This document shows, piece after piece, positions 32,880 to 45,208 of a DNA stretch of 64,000 bases. Every line of letters starts with the position of its first letter. Position 1 is the first letter of the stretch. The position numbers were made by a program, and so were the translations under genes. The notes beneath the pieces are model-generated. The model had not been told where the DNA came from, did no database searches, and was given only the letters and a program-made list of their open reading frames with translations. The DNA comes from Rhodamnia argentea (taxonomy: Eukaryota > Streptophyta > Magnoliopsida > Myrtales > Myrtaceae), in assembly GCF_020921035.1 (NCBI RefSeq), contig NC_063150.1, positions 32,597,826-32,661,825 on the forward strand, in the 5' to 3' direction.

Positions 32880-35844
32880 ATGGGAAGTGATGTTGTTGAA
32901 GTTGCAGAGAGACCATATCCTTCATCTATTAAGGTAGAAATTACTTTCAGAATTGCACTCTCTTTTTTTGGAGTAATTTCATCAATGGTAATAGGGAAGT
33001 ATTGTGGTAGATTTATCTGAATGAAGGCAACAAATAACTATCGTCAAGTACTTATGTATTCACTGCAACCTATAATTGCAGGTTCACCATGCAATGTGTG
33101 CAGAGCTTTTGAAAATAGTTGACAAAGTTTCAAGCATACTGCCAGAGATTGAAGCAGCTCGACCTCGATGCTCAGCTGGAATAGAGGCCCTATGCTTGTT
33201 AAACCGCGCAATTGAGAAAGCCAATCTACTTCTCCAGCATTGCAGCGAGTCTAGTAAGCTCTACCTGGTAGGTATCTAACGAAGAAGCTAGATATGGCCG
33301 TTTGGCGAAGGATCACTTCTTGCTACTACCTTATTCCTCTTTTTTCTGAAATGGTGCATCATATCTTATCCATACTTCCATAGTATCACAGATTCAGGTG
33401 TGTTAAGTTAGTCGAGTAAGTGTGCTATTTAAAGGAATTAGTTCGGAAACTCTGATCATGTTGCAATCTCCAAAGATTCATTTGTTTGATTTTGATACTT
33501 CCTTATCAGTAGTTAATTCTGTGCATTCCGTTGTTTTTAAAATTACAATATACCGAGAAAGAGAGGGGTTAAAGTACATGTTTTAATGTCAAATCAACAG
33601 AATAAAATACGGTTTTTCTCAAGCTGGTTATCTTCCGCAGATCATGTTTTTCCTCCTTTCTTAATGGTCAAACTTTAATCATCTCAGGCATTAACTGGGG
33701 ATGCAATAGTTGCAAGGTGTGAAAGGTCAAGGAACATGTTGGAGCAAAGTTTGGGCCAACTTCACAATATGGTTCCAGTATTGTTGGCTATAGAGGTTAG
33801 TTGTCACACCATAGCTAAAGGCTTAATAAATTGCTGTGCTTGCTATAAACAAACTTGTGGATCATAATAATCAAATGGTAGTAAGCAACTGATCTTTGTG
33901 CAGATATCCAAGTTACTAGATAACCTAAGAAGTGCGACATTTATCCTGGAACCATCTGAAGAGGATGCAGGAAAGGCGGTGCATGACTTGATTCGGCAGG
34001 GTCCTTCAGAATCTGGTTCGACCGAAAATTCGGAAATAAAAGCTCTTCAATTTGCATCATCAAAGCTTTTCATTACTTCTCCAAAGTCAATATTGGTGGA
34101 AAGAAGATCGATCAAGAAGCTACTTGACAAAATCGGTGAAAGTGATCCAAAGAAGAAGAAGATTCTACTTTATCTTTCATCTCTTCTGAAGAAGTATGGG
34201 AATTCTATTGTGAGCGGGCAAACGAAGAGCGTCTGCATGGAGAATGAAGGAACATATTTGACGGCTGATTCCCGCCAGAGTACAGTATATACAGCAACTG
34301 CTGAAGTGGCTGAGACTCCTTTACCAGGGCACCGTGAGGCTCAAGTTGATGTTTTTGTTGACACAATACTTCCTGAAGAATTCAAATGCCCGCTTTCTTC
34401 GAGATTGATGTATGAACCGGTCGTGATTGATTCTGGACAGACATTTGAAAGAATGTGGATCCAGAAGTGGTTTGATGAAGGTAATACTTTCTGTCCGAAA
34501 ACAAAGAAGAATCTGGCCCACCAGTTATGGACCCCAAATACTGCCTTAAAGGGACTAATATCACAGTGGTGTACAAGACACGGACTAGAAATACCTGACC
34601 CTATCATACAGCGAGGATCGGTACATCACTTGGATAATTCTAGTACATCGATCGCTAGCCTAGGCAGTTCGCTGAATGACCTACGTCTTCAAGTGGACTT
34701 CAGTAATGTCTCACTTGGGTCCCTGGGGAGCAGCAATAACTCTGAATCTTCATTTCGAAGATTTGCAAATGCATTTAATCCGGTGACCTTGCATAGCAGA
34801 GACACGAAGCAAGACCATTCTTACGGGAGTGTCGACGAGGAATGTTTTGATATCTTTCCTAAACTATCCGAACTCCCGTGGCAGTCTCAGTGCAAGGTGG
34901 TTGAAGATTTCAAAAGCAATTTGGAATACAATCACCAATCTCTTCATTTGGCATCGACTGAGAATTTCCTTGAACCGCTTGTACGATTTCTGGGGGAATC
35001 ACGTGATCTAGGTGATGTAAAAGCTCAGAAGACCGCATTGCAGTTGTTACTTACGTATTTGAAAAAGAGCAGGTACGAAGTAATGCATGTCCATCAGGAC
35101 GGATTTTCCATGTTGGCTTCCTTTCTTGATTCGGAAGTAGCTGAACAAGCCATTGCCATTGTGGAGATTCTGTCTGCTCAGCCGGATTGTAGACTGAAAG
35201 TAGTGAATTCCGGCGCTATTTCTTCTATTTTGGAGACCCTCGACTGCGAGATCAGAGACCTCCACGAGTCCGCCCTTAAAATTCTTTACAACCTGTGCTT
35301 GAGTACTGATCTCCGTCCATATGTTATGCCCTGCATCCCGAAGTTGGTCCCTTTTTTGAAGGATAGTGAATTAGCGAAATATGCTCTTCTTATCGTCAGA
35401 AACTTGTGCGACATTGAGGAGGCAAGGATCTCCATCACCGAGACCCTCGAGTGCATCGCCTCTATCGCCGAACTACTCGAGACTGGGAGCAAGGAAGAGC
35501 AAGAGCACGCTGTTGCTATTTTTCTTTCTTTGTGCTCTCAACGCGTACAGTATTGTCAGTTGGTACTGGATGAGGGTTTTGCTGTCATCCCAGCCCTCGT
35601 GAGCATATCCATCAATGGCACCGAGAGATCGAAAGTATGTGCTATGGAATTGCTCCGGCTCTTACGAGACGCGAATGACAGCGATGGTTGTGATTTCTCG
35701 GACCTGGATCCTCCTACGCACGGAGACCCCGGCTATCACTGCCCGGAGACGAAACCATCTTCCAGGACATCTGGATTCTTTGGACGGAAGCTCTCGATAT
35801 TTTCTAAAAAGCCCGTTTCTGCCATGCCACGGAAGACGAAATGA
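32880..35844 (+). CDS. PUB5: U-box E3 ubiquitin ligase with UND and ARM-like repeats, PUB5-type, 762 aa
   Basis: A plant U-box ubiquitin ligase, expected to bind an E2 through the U-box and a substrate or receptor through other regions; targets are unknown from sequence. Coding exons are 32880-32933, 33082-33267, 33688-33795 and 33904-35844 (18, 62, 36 and 646 codons), all phase 0 with GT-AG borders. The N-terminal part (residues ~19-240, VHHAMCAELLKIVDKVSSIL, RPRCSAGIEALCLLNRAIEK, SSKLYLALTGDAIVARCERS) is the U-box N-terminal domain. The U-box spans ~272-344 (LPEEFKCPLSSRLMYEPVVI, QTFERMWIQKWFDEG, CPKTKKNL). After a Ser-rich linker, ARM-like helices follow from ~460 to 690 and the tail is basic. 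The UND sequence and length match Arabidopsis PUB5 as I recall it (~718 aa). No frame damage. Confidence 0.94.
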
Positions 35845-36633
35845 AATTCATAATCGGGTTATTCCGTGACCTCAACTTTGATTATCTGACGGTCGTGAAG
35901 AACATTACATATTCTCGGTGTGTTAAGGTTCTTCTTGTTCCTTTAAACTAGGATAGAGCAACTTCTGTGGATTGTCTCACTGCTAGACATGGATGTAGAT
36001 GGGATTGATTGATCTTCACTCAGCTGGGGAATTTTTGTTAGGCAGCTTAGGCTAGATCAATCCTTGATGGGTACTGTGTAGGGCTGTATGATTTGTACAA
36101 ATGTGCAGTTTTTTTTTTTCTTTTCATGTTCTTATGAATTGGAAGGGGCTCTTGTTTGTAAGCTTTGAATGAACTCCCTGCTCGCAACTCAGTGATTTTG
36201 GGCATCTTAAGTGAGAGTACCGATTCAGGTTGACGGATAACAGCATCTACTGATGTTCGACATATACAAATTTTAGCTATTTTATCATTTCTGCAGCTTC
36301 GCTCAACATCGAGCTCTGTAGCGGAGAAGAAGAAGCGATTCTTCTCTGAATTACCTTCAAATTCATGGACAATACATAGACCATCTTGTCTTGTGGATTA
36401 AGATGTCAGTCGGTTGTTGATGAATTAGTCAAAAGGAGACACTGATGGAGTTTCCATGGGCAATAATGTCGTGCAAGAATGCTCGTTTTGAATCTTCTAT
36501 TCTTCTCTCCTTCATGCTACTTTCAGTCTTCCTTGTACGGCTGCATATGCTCCCTCTCTTTTTGACTCGCATCTCATCTCAGCAATAAATGGGAGATTTC
36601 TGTGAAGCGCAAGGTGGACGATGCTATTCACTT
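35845..36633. other. PUB5 3' UTR and intergenic
   Basis: The probable 3' UTR covers the first ~350 bases, with a T-rich tract near 36108. Nothing else is recognised. Confidence 0.55.
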
Positions 36634-37007
36634 TAGGGTTTGAATGATAATTATTCTATTATTCTATTTTTAAGAATAGATTTGGATCAAAAATTCGTTT
36701 GATAAAATGATTTTATTTTTTTATTTTTGGGACAAATTTATAGGCGTTTTCTACAAAAATTCTTCTCATCACTCACTGTTTCTCTTTCACTTGTGATCTT
36801 CCTCCCTCTCGCGTCCCTGTTGCCAGCTGCTCGTTGCCCGTCCGGTGGCAGCCGGTTTCCTATCTCCGGTCACCGCAGAAATCTTATGCTATTATCAAAC
36901 GAATTTTTATCCCAGGAATAGAAAATTTGTGTCGTTGTGAAACATGTTAAATCCATTTCTGACTAGAAATAGCTTCCGGGAACAGAATATCTATCATCTG
37001 CGCCCTT
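36634..37007. mobile_element. Family D TIR element, copy 1
   Basis: The left end AGGGTTTGAATGATAATTAT, TCT is the imperfect inverse of the right end AGAATATCTATCATCTGCGC, CCT. The centre has a CT-rich 'CTTCCTCCCTCTCGCGTCCC' block. A second copy lies at 41085-41438. Confidence 0.6.
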
Positions 37008-38795
37008 AGTCAAAATTGGAGCTCTTTCAGCATTTTTTTTTATGCATGCCAGAATAAATTAGGAGGTCAAATGTCGAACGGAAATCACCTTCCTATAAGA
37101 TTGAGGGCGCATTCGTATATTTCCACTATTTTTCACCTCGACGTGCCGAAAATATCTTTCGAGACGTAGAAATTGTCCTTTCAAAGAATCATAATCAGAG
37201 ACGGCCTCCGTCTTCGTGTCGTTATTGAGTAGTTGAGGAAGGGAATTGTTGATCTTATAACTTGCAATCGAAATGACAGTTTTAGACGTTAAATCATTGG
37301 ATGATTCAAAGATGGATGTAGAGATTTAGGGCTGACATTTTCCAAATAGAATAGTGGGATGGTGGCCCCGGCCACAAAAGCTGGAGGGAAAAATCCAATA
37401 TGTCCAGGGAAAATGCACGGACACAGTGTTTTGATCAAATACTAGGTAGGGAAAAAAAGGAAGAAAAAAAAATAAAAGACTGGAAAAAGCCGTCCACTGC
37501 AAGGCTGTCTTATTATCGACTAAAATTGGCTCAAAAGACTATATTGGCAGAAGGTCAAATTACTTATGGTTAAATTGACCAAACTGAAAGATTTAAGACT
37601 GAATTAACATCTTAAACTAAGTTATGAATTTTTTGGTAATTTTCTTTTTGTTGACTATTTCAATTTTCCAAGTTCAATTTTTTTTTTATGTCAAGGAATT
37701 TGTTTCTCTTCTACCGTCCTATCAATTTTCTGGTGCTGACGTCAAGGTCCGTCAGAATATTATGTTTTCTCTTGGTAACCGTTGGAAATTTCAACCGTTT
37801 TAAATATTCAAAGCCATTATTTTGTAATGGCTCTAATGAAAATTATGTTATGGGTAATAACAAGTCGCTTGAGGTGAGAATAGTGTAAGAATACACTTGA
37901 TGGAATCACACATATAAGTATGGGTGGCCGCTCTTATGAGAATTTTTGGCAAAAGAAAAAACTCTAGAGCACTTAGGAATAAATTAGGCACGCTCATGGC
38001 CTATTAGCTCAAAATCGCTTTGAATAATAAAAATTGTAGGAGTGTAGCGCGATTGGTGAATGTAATAATTTACAAAAGAATTCTAGGTTCATAGAAGTTT
38101 TGAACTTCATAAATTATTCGTGATTTTTATTTCATTCTTTCTACGTCTAGTTCATAGCCCAGTAAGGACGAATTCCAATGCTTTACATTCGTTGAATTTA
38201 GCCCAACTTCTATTTGGATATTTCAACGGTTTTGAATATTCAAAGCTATTGTTTTGTAACAGCTTCAATGGAAATAAATACCATAATCAATCTGTAATGG
38301 CTTTGTAATGTTTGATTTTATTTTTTTTTCTTTATTAACCCTAACACTATAATTTGTTGGATTTCACGTACAACGTTGTTGTTTCAGCTTCCTCTATTTA
38401 TTCTACGAAGAGTATTGAAGAAGAGCTGTTGTTTCTGGAAAGATAGCCGCTAGAGTCTTACGTACCGAGTTTCGTATTCTAATAGGCGAAATTATCCTTA
38501 AGAACATTACCTGCACACATCGGATATCTTGTTTTTCTTTTTCATCTTTTCCAATACTCTTCAAAGAAGAGGAATTGTATGTCTTGTATGCTTCTTTATG
38601 GATGATAATTCATCAAACCGAGTCATACAATTTATCGTGTATCCAAGATCTGTCGATGCTGCATGTGTTAGCGCTGATAAATTTGACCTGCGATTGTAAA
38701 TCTTTTGCACGATCTCACGAAGGTTTGCGGACAATTTGGGCCGACTCGATTTTAAGAGAATAAAAAAATTAATTAGACAGTCCCAACTATAAGAA
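37008..38795. other. Intergenic with repeat debris
   Basis: A family A right arm lies at ~37480-37645 (AAATTGACCAAACTGAAAGA, TGGTAATTTTC). A ~55-bp direct repeat occurs at ~37787-37845 and ~38220-38277 (ATTTCAACCGTTTTAAATAT and ATTTCAACGGTTTTGAATAT, each followed by TCAAAGC). No gene is supported. Confidence 0.55.
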
Positions 38796-38869
38796 GCTGG
38801 AATAGCTCAGTTGGCTAGAGCGTGTGGCTGTTAACCACAAGGTCGGAGGTTCAAGCCCTCCTTCTAGCG
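38796..38869 (+). tRNA. tRNA-Asn (GTT)
   Basis: A complete cloverleaf of 74 nt. The acceptor GCTGGAA/TTCTAGC includes one G:U pair and is followed by discriminator G. The D arm is GCTC-AGTTGGCTA-GAGC. The anticodon arm TGTGG-CTGTTAA-CCACA has GTT at 38830-38832. The T arm is GGAGG-TTCAAGC-CCTCC. TTTT follows from 38871. The internal A and B boxes are intact, and the sequence is essentially the usual plant nuclear tRNA-Asn with one D-loop change. Confidence 0.96.
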
Positions 38870-38870
38870 C

Positions 38871-38874
38871 TTTT
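38871..38874 (+). terminator. Pol III terminator of tRNA-Asn
   Basis: TTTT begins two bases after the mature end, with a second T-run just after it. Confidence 0.7.
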
Positions 38875-39789
38875 GTTTTTGTTAAAACCCGCTTTGGAGG
38901 TATGCCCCTAGACTTTCAACTATTACGCATTAACCTCTTTAAGTTTCATTTTGTTACTGTTGGTAACTCCCCGTCATATTTTTTTTAGCATGTAAAATAC
39001 ATGTAACTTTCAATAAATAGAATTATATTTCATCGTTTGCTAATGAAATTTCTATTTATTATTGATTTGTGGAAAGAATTTTCAAAACTCAAAGAAAAAT
39101 AAACTAAATAATATACTAAAGCTATGAACTTTTCAAAATTTGATGAATATATTAGCAGAACATACGTTATATTTCAAGAAAAGGAAACACAGCTAAGTAA
39201 AAGGAAAGGCCGCAGTAGCAAAAAAGGTTAAATTAAAAAATTTAGATATTCGTTACGTATATTTAGGCAATGCAAAAATATTATTGATCTATAAATATCA
39301 ACGTAGGCTTTGGTTGAAAGCATTATTGTCCTTCATAACATTTATATATTTTTATGAATCAATCATTTTTTACCTTAAGTAAGCCTTAAATATACTTAAT
39401 GAGTAACCATTTTGTTAATTTTATCTGAGGCCTTTTCCTTTTTTTTATATTTGTGTTTTTTCTTCTTCTTAGAGTACCTTATTTTTTGACCCCAAAAAAA
39501 AAAAAAAGAGTACCTTATTTAGTTACATTAAATTGGCTATATTTATCAAATTGCAAAATATTTATTTTTCTATTAGTACTATTTCAATTAACATAGTTTT
39601 CTCCCTTTTTTTTTTTTTTTCATTTTTATAGACATGTCCTTTAAAAAAGAAAAGAAAATATACTTTTACCCCTAAAAAACCATGTCCATTGGACATGCTA
39701 ATGGACAAAATAACAAAACGGCTGTAGCAAAATGAAAGCTAGTAGGGATATCGTCCAAAATTGAAAGTTCGCAAAGGACATGTAAGCTC
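38875..39789. other. Intergenic
   Basis: AT-rich with several poly-T runs and no gene or clear element. Confidence 0.5.
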
Positions 39790-40504
39790 TATTTGTTTCG
39801 TGGAAATTGTGATGTTTTCAAAAATGTTTTTCGGAAAATCATTTTGCAGGAAAATAACGATATTTTTCGGTATTTGGCTAAGATTTAACAATAAACTAGA
39901 AAAGAATTTCCGTCACCTAGCAATGAATTGATTTTCCTAGAAAATATTACCAAAAATTCAAATTTTTAATTATTTTTATTTAATTTTTTTTTTTTTTTCT
40001 TTCTTTCTTTGCCGGTTGCCATGGCCAGCGACGACCGGCAACCAGCCATAGCCATCCGCCCGAGGCGCCACCTTGGCAAATTCAGCTTGGCCGGTGAGCT
40101 CAAGGCTAGCGAGACTTGAGCTCGTCGGCCTTGTCATGGGTGAGGTCGAGCCTTGCCGGATCAAACGAGGCTCGAGCTCACCCAAAGTCGATGGGACAAG
40201 CAGGTGTGGCCGGCGATCGGCAGAGAAAGAAAAAGAAAAGAAAAAAAATGAAAAAAACCAGAATTATTTTTTAAATTAATAAAAAAAGAAACTGAACGTA
40301 AAAGAGTTGAGAGAGCAAAGATAAGAGAAAATGTTTTACTTTTCTCAAAAAGATGAAAATATTTTCCTCACTTTTAAAGTAGTTTTTTTTTTGCTCTGTG
40401 AGTAGAAAATGTTTTCCGTGATTAGCTTATTTTCCGCGAACCGAAAGTCGAAAAATTAGAAAAATATTTTCATGAAAGTTATTTTTCGTGAAACAAACAG
40501 ACCG
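39790..40504. mobile_element. Family C TIR element, ~0.7 kb
   Basis: The left end ATTTGTTTCGTGGAAATTGT, with TTTTTCGGAAAATCATTTTG, mirrors the right end GAAAGTTATTTTTCGTGAAA, CAAACAG. The centre has a GC-rich 'GGTGAGCTCAAGGCTAGCGA' block. Non-coding. A disrupted relative lies at 9487-10260. Confidence 0.7.
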
Positions 40505-41084
40505 TATTATCCACCTTGAGGGGATATTATATAACTTCCCCTCAAATTAACCTCTCATATGCTGTCGCAATGTTTTACCAAGTTATTTTCAAATTTTTGA
40601 AAACTGAGAAGTTATACTGCAATTGATAGTGTTTCCAACAACAGACACATGGCATTTGAGGTACAAATTTTTTTTTTTTTTTGGGTGCTGGAAATGTTGT
40701 AGATGCTTTACTCCTTTTCCAAGGTCCCAATCTCATGTTGTTAGTATACTCCACCGTACTCGAATTATTTATGTACTTCAAACGTTTGCCCGGAAGCAAT
40801 GACAAATTATTCCCACAAAGCATCGTGGAAAAAGGAAAAGGGATTGAGGGCCCTTGCTGATCAAGCAAAAAATGGCCAGCAATTCAGGACGCCCACTAAA
40901 ACCCTTCCAAGTAATTGTTTCTTGTGCTTCTCAGCTATCTCTTCTCTCTCCTTTCTTCTTTCTTTTCCCCCAGCATTTTGGATTTAGGTTAAGTCCCAAA
41001 ACCAGGGGTAGATTCTGATTCTACTGAGGATTCATTTAAAATTTCAATTTTCTATTGTCGAGACAATTTTTTTTTTTTTTTTTG
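40505..41084. other. Intergenic
   Basis: No gene or clear repeat recognised. Confidence 0.5.
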
Positions 41085-41438
41085 CCTAGAAATAGATTTG
41101 GAATAGAAATGGGAAGCATAAATTTTGTACTTTTTTATTTTTGGAACATAAATAAAAATACAAATTTTTCTCACCGGTCACTCCCTCTCTCTCGCATGCG
41201 GTCTCCCTCTCTCTGGTGTCTTTGTCACCGGTCGCCGTCCGTCGGCTAAGCCCGGACGGTTAGCAACCGTAGAAATTTTATATTATTGTCAAAAGAATTC
41301 ATGTTCTGAGAACAGAAATTTTGTGTCGTTATCAAACGCATTTCTCTGCTCATAAACTCGTTCGGGGAATAGAAATAAAAAAATATATTTTTGGGTAAAA
41401 ATAGCTTTCGGGAACATAATAGTTATCATTTGCGCCCT
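41085..41438. mobile_element. Family D TIR element, copy 2
   Basis: It shares with 36634-37007 the TTTTATTTTTGGAACA-type left part, the CT-rich centre with 'CACCGGTC', the ATTTTGTGTCGTTATCAAAC segment, and the right end AATAGCTTTCGGGAACATAA, TAGTTATCATTTGCGCCCT. The left boundary is unclear. Confidence 0.55.
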
Positions 41439-42008
41439 GAGTACCCACCAAAGAGGAAGTAAAAAAACACTTCGTTGACGGAGACATCTGACCAATCATT
41501 CACAGAAACCATCAGCATACACAGAAAGCGTTTTGCTTGATCAATGCTGAATGCCGGATAAGAATCCTTGAAACTGAGGCTATCAAAATGGTCATGGCCT
41601 TTCCTTTAAGGTAAAGCTTTAGCACTGTGATTTGTGGTATAGTTGGCATCATGTAACTCTCACAAAACATACAAAAAAAAAAAGTTCCTCATCCTACAAT
41701 TTTTTTTTGGTCAAACGTCCCACATTCACATGTTGTCTTGTTAAGCAAGAACCCTTGTGCTTCAGCAAATCTTCAATCCTAGTCCAGAAAGCTCAGCTAC
41801 TTCCACGTCAGTTTAAAACGGATTAAAAGAAACCGCCATCGATGTTTTGCTTCCAAGCTTTGGTGTCCCCATTCGTGAAATCTCCTTATCTTCACAGTTT
41901 AGCTCCTACCTAATCATGCTAACTTAACACCTCTCGTGTTTTTTTTTTTTTTTAATTAACAAAGTCATAGCTTATAAGCTATGAACCTATGACCTCACTG
42001 CATCGTCG
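41439..42008. other. Intergenic, laccase upstream region
   Basis: No gene seen. A T-run at ~41938-41953 is the only obvious feature. Confidence 0.5.
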
Positions 42009-42016
42009 TATATTTA
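42009..42016 (+). promoter_or_regulatory. TATA box of laccase gene
   Basis: TATATTTA lies 96 bases upstream of the ATG at 42105. Confidence 0.55.
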
Positions 42017-42104
42017 TACTTGAGAAGCTCCAACCTCGTCTCATTCCCATTCAACAAACACATTCCACAGAGAAAGAAAGACCGTGTTCGAATTACCGGA
42101 TACG

Positions 42105-44305
42105 ATGTCGATCCGGGGCAAGGACGTGTTCTCGGGGATAACCCTTCTTTTGTTTGGGTTCCTGGCGTGTTTTACTTCATCTGAAGCTGCCATAAAGAAG
42201 TACCAATTCGACGTGAGTCGTCATCTTAGTTCGCGTTTGTGGTATTTCCGATCTGCACATGGCGTAAACATTTCAATGGTATGATGCTGCTGTTATTGTT
42301 GGCTAAATGCTTCAGATTCAAGTGAAGAATGTGAGCAGATTGTGCCATGCCAAGCCAATTGTGACAGTGAATGGCATGTACCCAGGCCCAACCGTATATG
42401 TCAGGGAAGGGGACAGTGTCCTTGTTAATGTGACTAATCATGCACAATACAACATGTCAATTCACTGGTAAAGTCCAACCCAGAAGACACCGTATCAATA
42501 CTAACTGGAATATTCCAAGCTGTTATGTACTAATTAGTTCTTGCGCGCTTGGTGAATTCGATAGGCATGGATTGAAGCAGTATCGCAACGGCTGGGCCGA
42601 TGGACCGGCTTATATAACGCAATGCCCTATTCAAACCGGGAACAGCTACACCTACAACTTCAACGTGACAGGACAGAGGGGGACATTGTGGTGGCACGCG
42701 CACATTCTCTGGTTGAGGGCCACTGTATACGGCGCAATTGTGATTATGCCAAAGCAAGGCACGCCATTCCCATTCCCGCAGCCATACAGAGAGCAAACCA
42801 TTCTGCTAGGTGAGCTACTAATATGCACAGCGCGCATCGGAGATTTTTGAAACCTTGAAAGTGTCCTAGTTAACGAGACCCCAAAAGTTTGCTCAATTCA
42901 ATTTTGATATGTTGCAGGAGAATGGTGGAACTCAGATGTTGAAGCGGTTGAGAAGCAAGGAAACCAATTGGGTTTGCCGCCAAACATGTCGGATGCTCAC
43001 ACGATCAACGGAAAACCGGGGCCTCTCTTCCCATGTTCTGAGAAGCGTAAGCGACCCCTCTAATTTCAAATCTCGAAAAAGCTGCTGTCTCGAGCTATTA
43101 TAGCTGAGTTTCGGGTAATAGCTCACATAGGACTTTGTGTTGTTAGATACATTCGTGATGGAGGTCGAGCTGGGGAAGACCTATCTGCTGAGGATCATCA
43201 ATGCTGCCCTCAATGACGAGCTCTTCCTCGCGATCGCGGGCCACAGCATGACGGTGGTCGAGGTGGACGCAGTCTACACGAAGCCGTTCACCACGGAGTC
43301 CATCCTTATTGCCCCTGGCCAGACCACCAACGTCCTGGTTCAAGCCAACCGAGTGCCGGGCAGGTACTTCATGGCCACAAGGACGTTCATAGATGCGCCG
43401 ATCCCGGTGGACAACAAGACCGCCACTGCGATACTGCAATACAAAGGTATTCCCAACACGGTCATGCCCGCCCTCCCCCAGTTGCCTGCGCCAAACGACT
43501 CCGTCTTCGCCCTGAGCTACAATCAGAAGCTTAGGAGTCTGAACTCACTGCAGTTCCCGGCCAATGTCCCTCTGAAGGTTGATCGCAACCTGTTCTACAC
43601 GATCGGGCTAGGCATGAACTCGTGCCCCACGTGCGTCAACGGGACGCGTCTCCTCGCTTCCCTGAACAACATCTCCTTCGTGATGCCCCAGGTCGGGCTC
43701 CTCCAAGCCCATTACTTTGACATGAAAGGCGTATTCACCACTGATTTCCCGGACCAGCCCCCGTCTCCATTCAACTACACCGGCGCGCCTCTCACAGCCA
43801 ACCTCAGGACCTCAGCCTCACGGGGCACCCGGGTCAGCAAGATCGCCTTCAACTCCACCGTCGAGCTCGTCCTGCAGGACACGAACCTCTTGACCGTCGA
43901 GTCCCATCCGTTCCATCTCCATGGGTATAACTTCTTCGTGGTCGGGACTGGCATCGGGAACTTCGACCCAGCCAAAGACCGCATCAAGTACAACCTGGTT
44001 GACCCGATGGAGAGGAACACGGTAGGAGTCCCGACCGGCGGTTGGACCACCATCCGATTCAGAGCCGACAATCCCGGTAAACTTCTTAGACCCACTTTAG
44101 GAACACAAAACCTCGGATTCTGGCTAGAAATTCTCACGTGACATGGTCGTTCATTGCATCTTTTTGCTTTCCAGGGGTTTGGTTTATGCATTGTCATCTG
44201 GAGCTTCACACCGGTTGGGGACTGAAAACTGCTTTCGTGGTGGAAGATGGACCAGGATCTGATCAAACTGTTTTGCCTCCACCCAGTGATCTTCCCCCAT
44301 GTTAA
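42105..44305 (+). CDS. LAC: Laccase (multicopper oxidase), LAC11-like, 6 exons, 528 aa
   Basis: A secreted multicopper oxidase that oxidises monolignols or other phenolics in the cell wall while reducing O2 to water. Exons are 42105-42212, 42316-42467, 42565-42809, 42918-43046, 43147-44076 and 44175-44305; all GT-AG phases join to one open frame. Residues 1-28 are a signal peptide. Copper ligands are intact: IHWHG (85-89), WWHAH (129-133), HPFHLHG (429-435) and HCHLELH (491-497), with Leu502 as the axial T1 residue. Many N-glycosylation sequons are present. The six-exon layout and blocks such as [20 protein letters not shown] are classic for plant laccases, and the text resembles LAC11. At 528 aa it is a little short for the family (~560-580). 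A damaged partial copy lies at 61365-61750. Confidence 0.95.
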
Positions 44306-44496
44306 AAGCAAAGTTTTTTTTTAATCCTGTGGATTCATGTTGGTATCTTTGCGTTCCATTAGTTCCTGCCAAGAAGCTGCAGGAGATTTGATTTGTTTTG
44401 AGAACAGATGATGTTCGAGAAGAAATGGTGACACAACTTGTAATTGAATTGTTTGATATCGCGATGCAATAAAAGCTCCAGTAATTGTATATTACG
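44306..44496 (+). other. Laccase 3' UTR
   Basis: This segment, including the AATAAA-like CAATAAAAGCTCC at about 44466, is duplicated at 61588-61750, which shows its extent. It ends where a family A element begins. Confidence 0.6.
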
Positions 44497-44590
44497 TTGG
44501 GAAAATCATCAAAAAGTCCCAAGCCCATTGCATTTTGGCTAATTCATTTCTAAATATTTTAATTTTACTAATTTTTTTTAGTCTAAAAGA
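44497..44590. mobile_element. Family A element, left terminus only
   Basis: GGGAAAATCATCAAAAAGTC and CCAAGCCCATTGCATTTTGG, then the 'AATTCATTTCTAAATATTTT' block, break off where a LINE fragment starts. Confidence 0.5.
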
Positions 44591-45208
44591 CGGAGACCAT
44601 TATTCACTTAATAAAGTTTGGAAAATAATAAGGATCCAATCAATGCTTCCACCCTCTAATAGCGATGGTGAGGATTTGTTAACCGGGGACAGCAACAGTA
44701 ATGGTTCCTTCACAGTTAAAGAAGCGTATGAATCAATTGCACCGACACAATAAATGACGACTAATCGAATATGGAGTTTAGTATGGGAATGAGATGGGCC
44801 ACAAAGAATCAAAAGCTTCTTGTGGTTGGTCTCTAACCGGTGTCTGCTCACCAATGATGAAAGATTTCGACGTAAACTTACAACATATTCTTGTTGCACG
44901 GTATGTCCACACTCTCTTGAGACTATTATGCATGTACTTAGAGACTGTAAGTACGCAAAGGCAGTTTGGGAAAAGTTTCTACCTACAAGATTTCATAGTG
45001 ATTTCTTTACTCAAGATTTACTTCCATGGTTGATATCAAACCTATCTAGTTCTTCAATTAGCATTCAAGAGGACTGGTCACTTATTTTTGCGGTTGCTTG
45101 TTGGGATTTCTGGAACTGGATGAATAAACAATTATTTGAGAAGGATTTTTGTCTTACCAGAGAACACTTGTGCCTGATTCTAAATCTTGTTAAATACATT
45201 TTATCGGC
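44591..45208 (+). pseudogene. LINE fragment, zf-RVT part, left of LTR insertion
   Basis: Frames give GSFTVKEAYESIAP, then SFLWLVSNRCLLTNDERFRR, CPHSLETIMHVLRDCKYAKA, VWEKFLP and CLILNLVKYILSA. This is the zinc-binding region that follows the reverse transcriptase of plant L1 elements. There are several stops and a frameshift near 44750. It is cut at 45208 by the solo LTR; its continuation starts at 47985. Confidence 0.75.
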
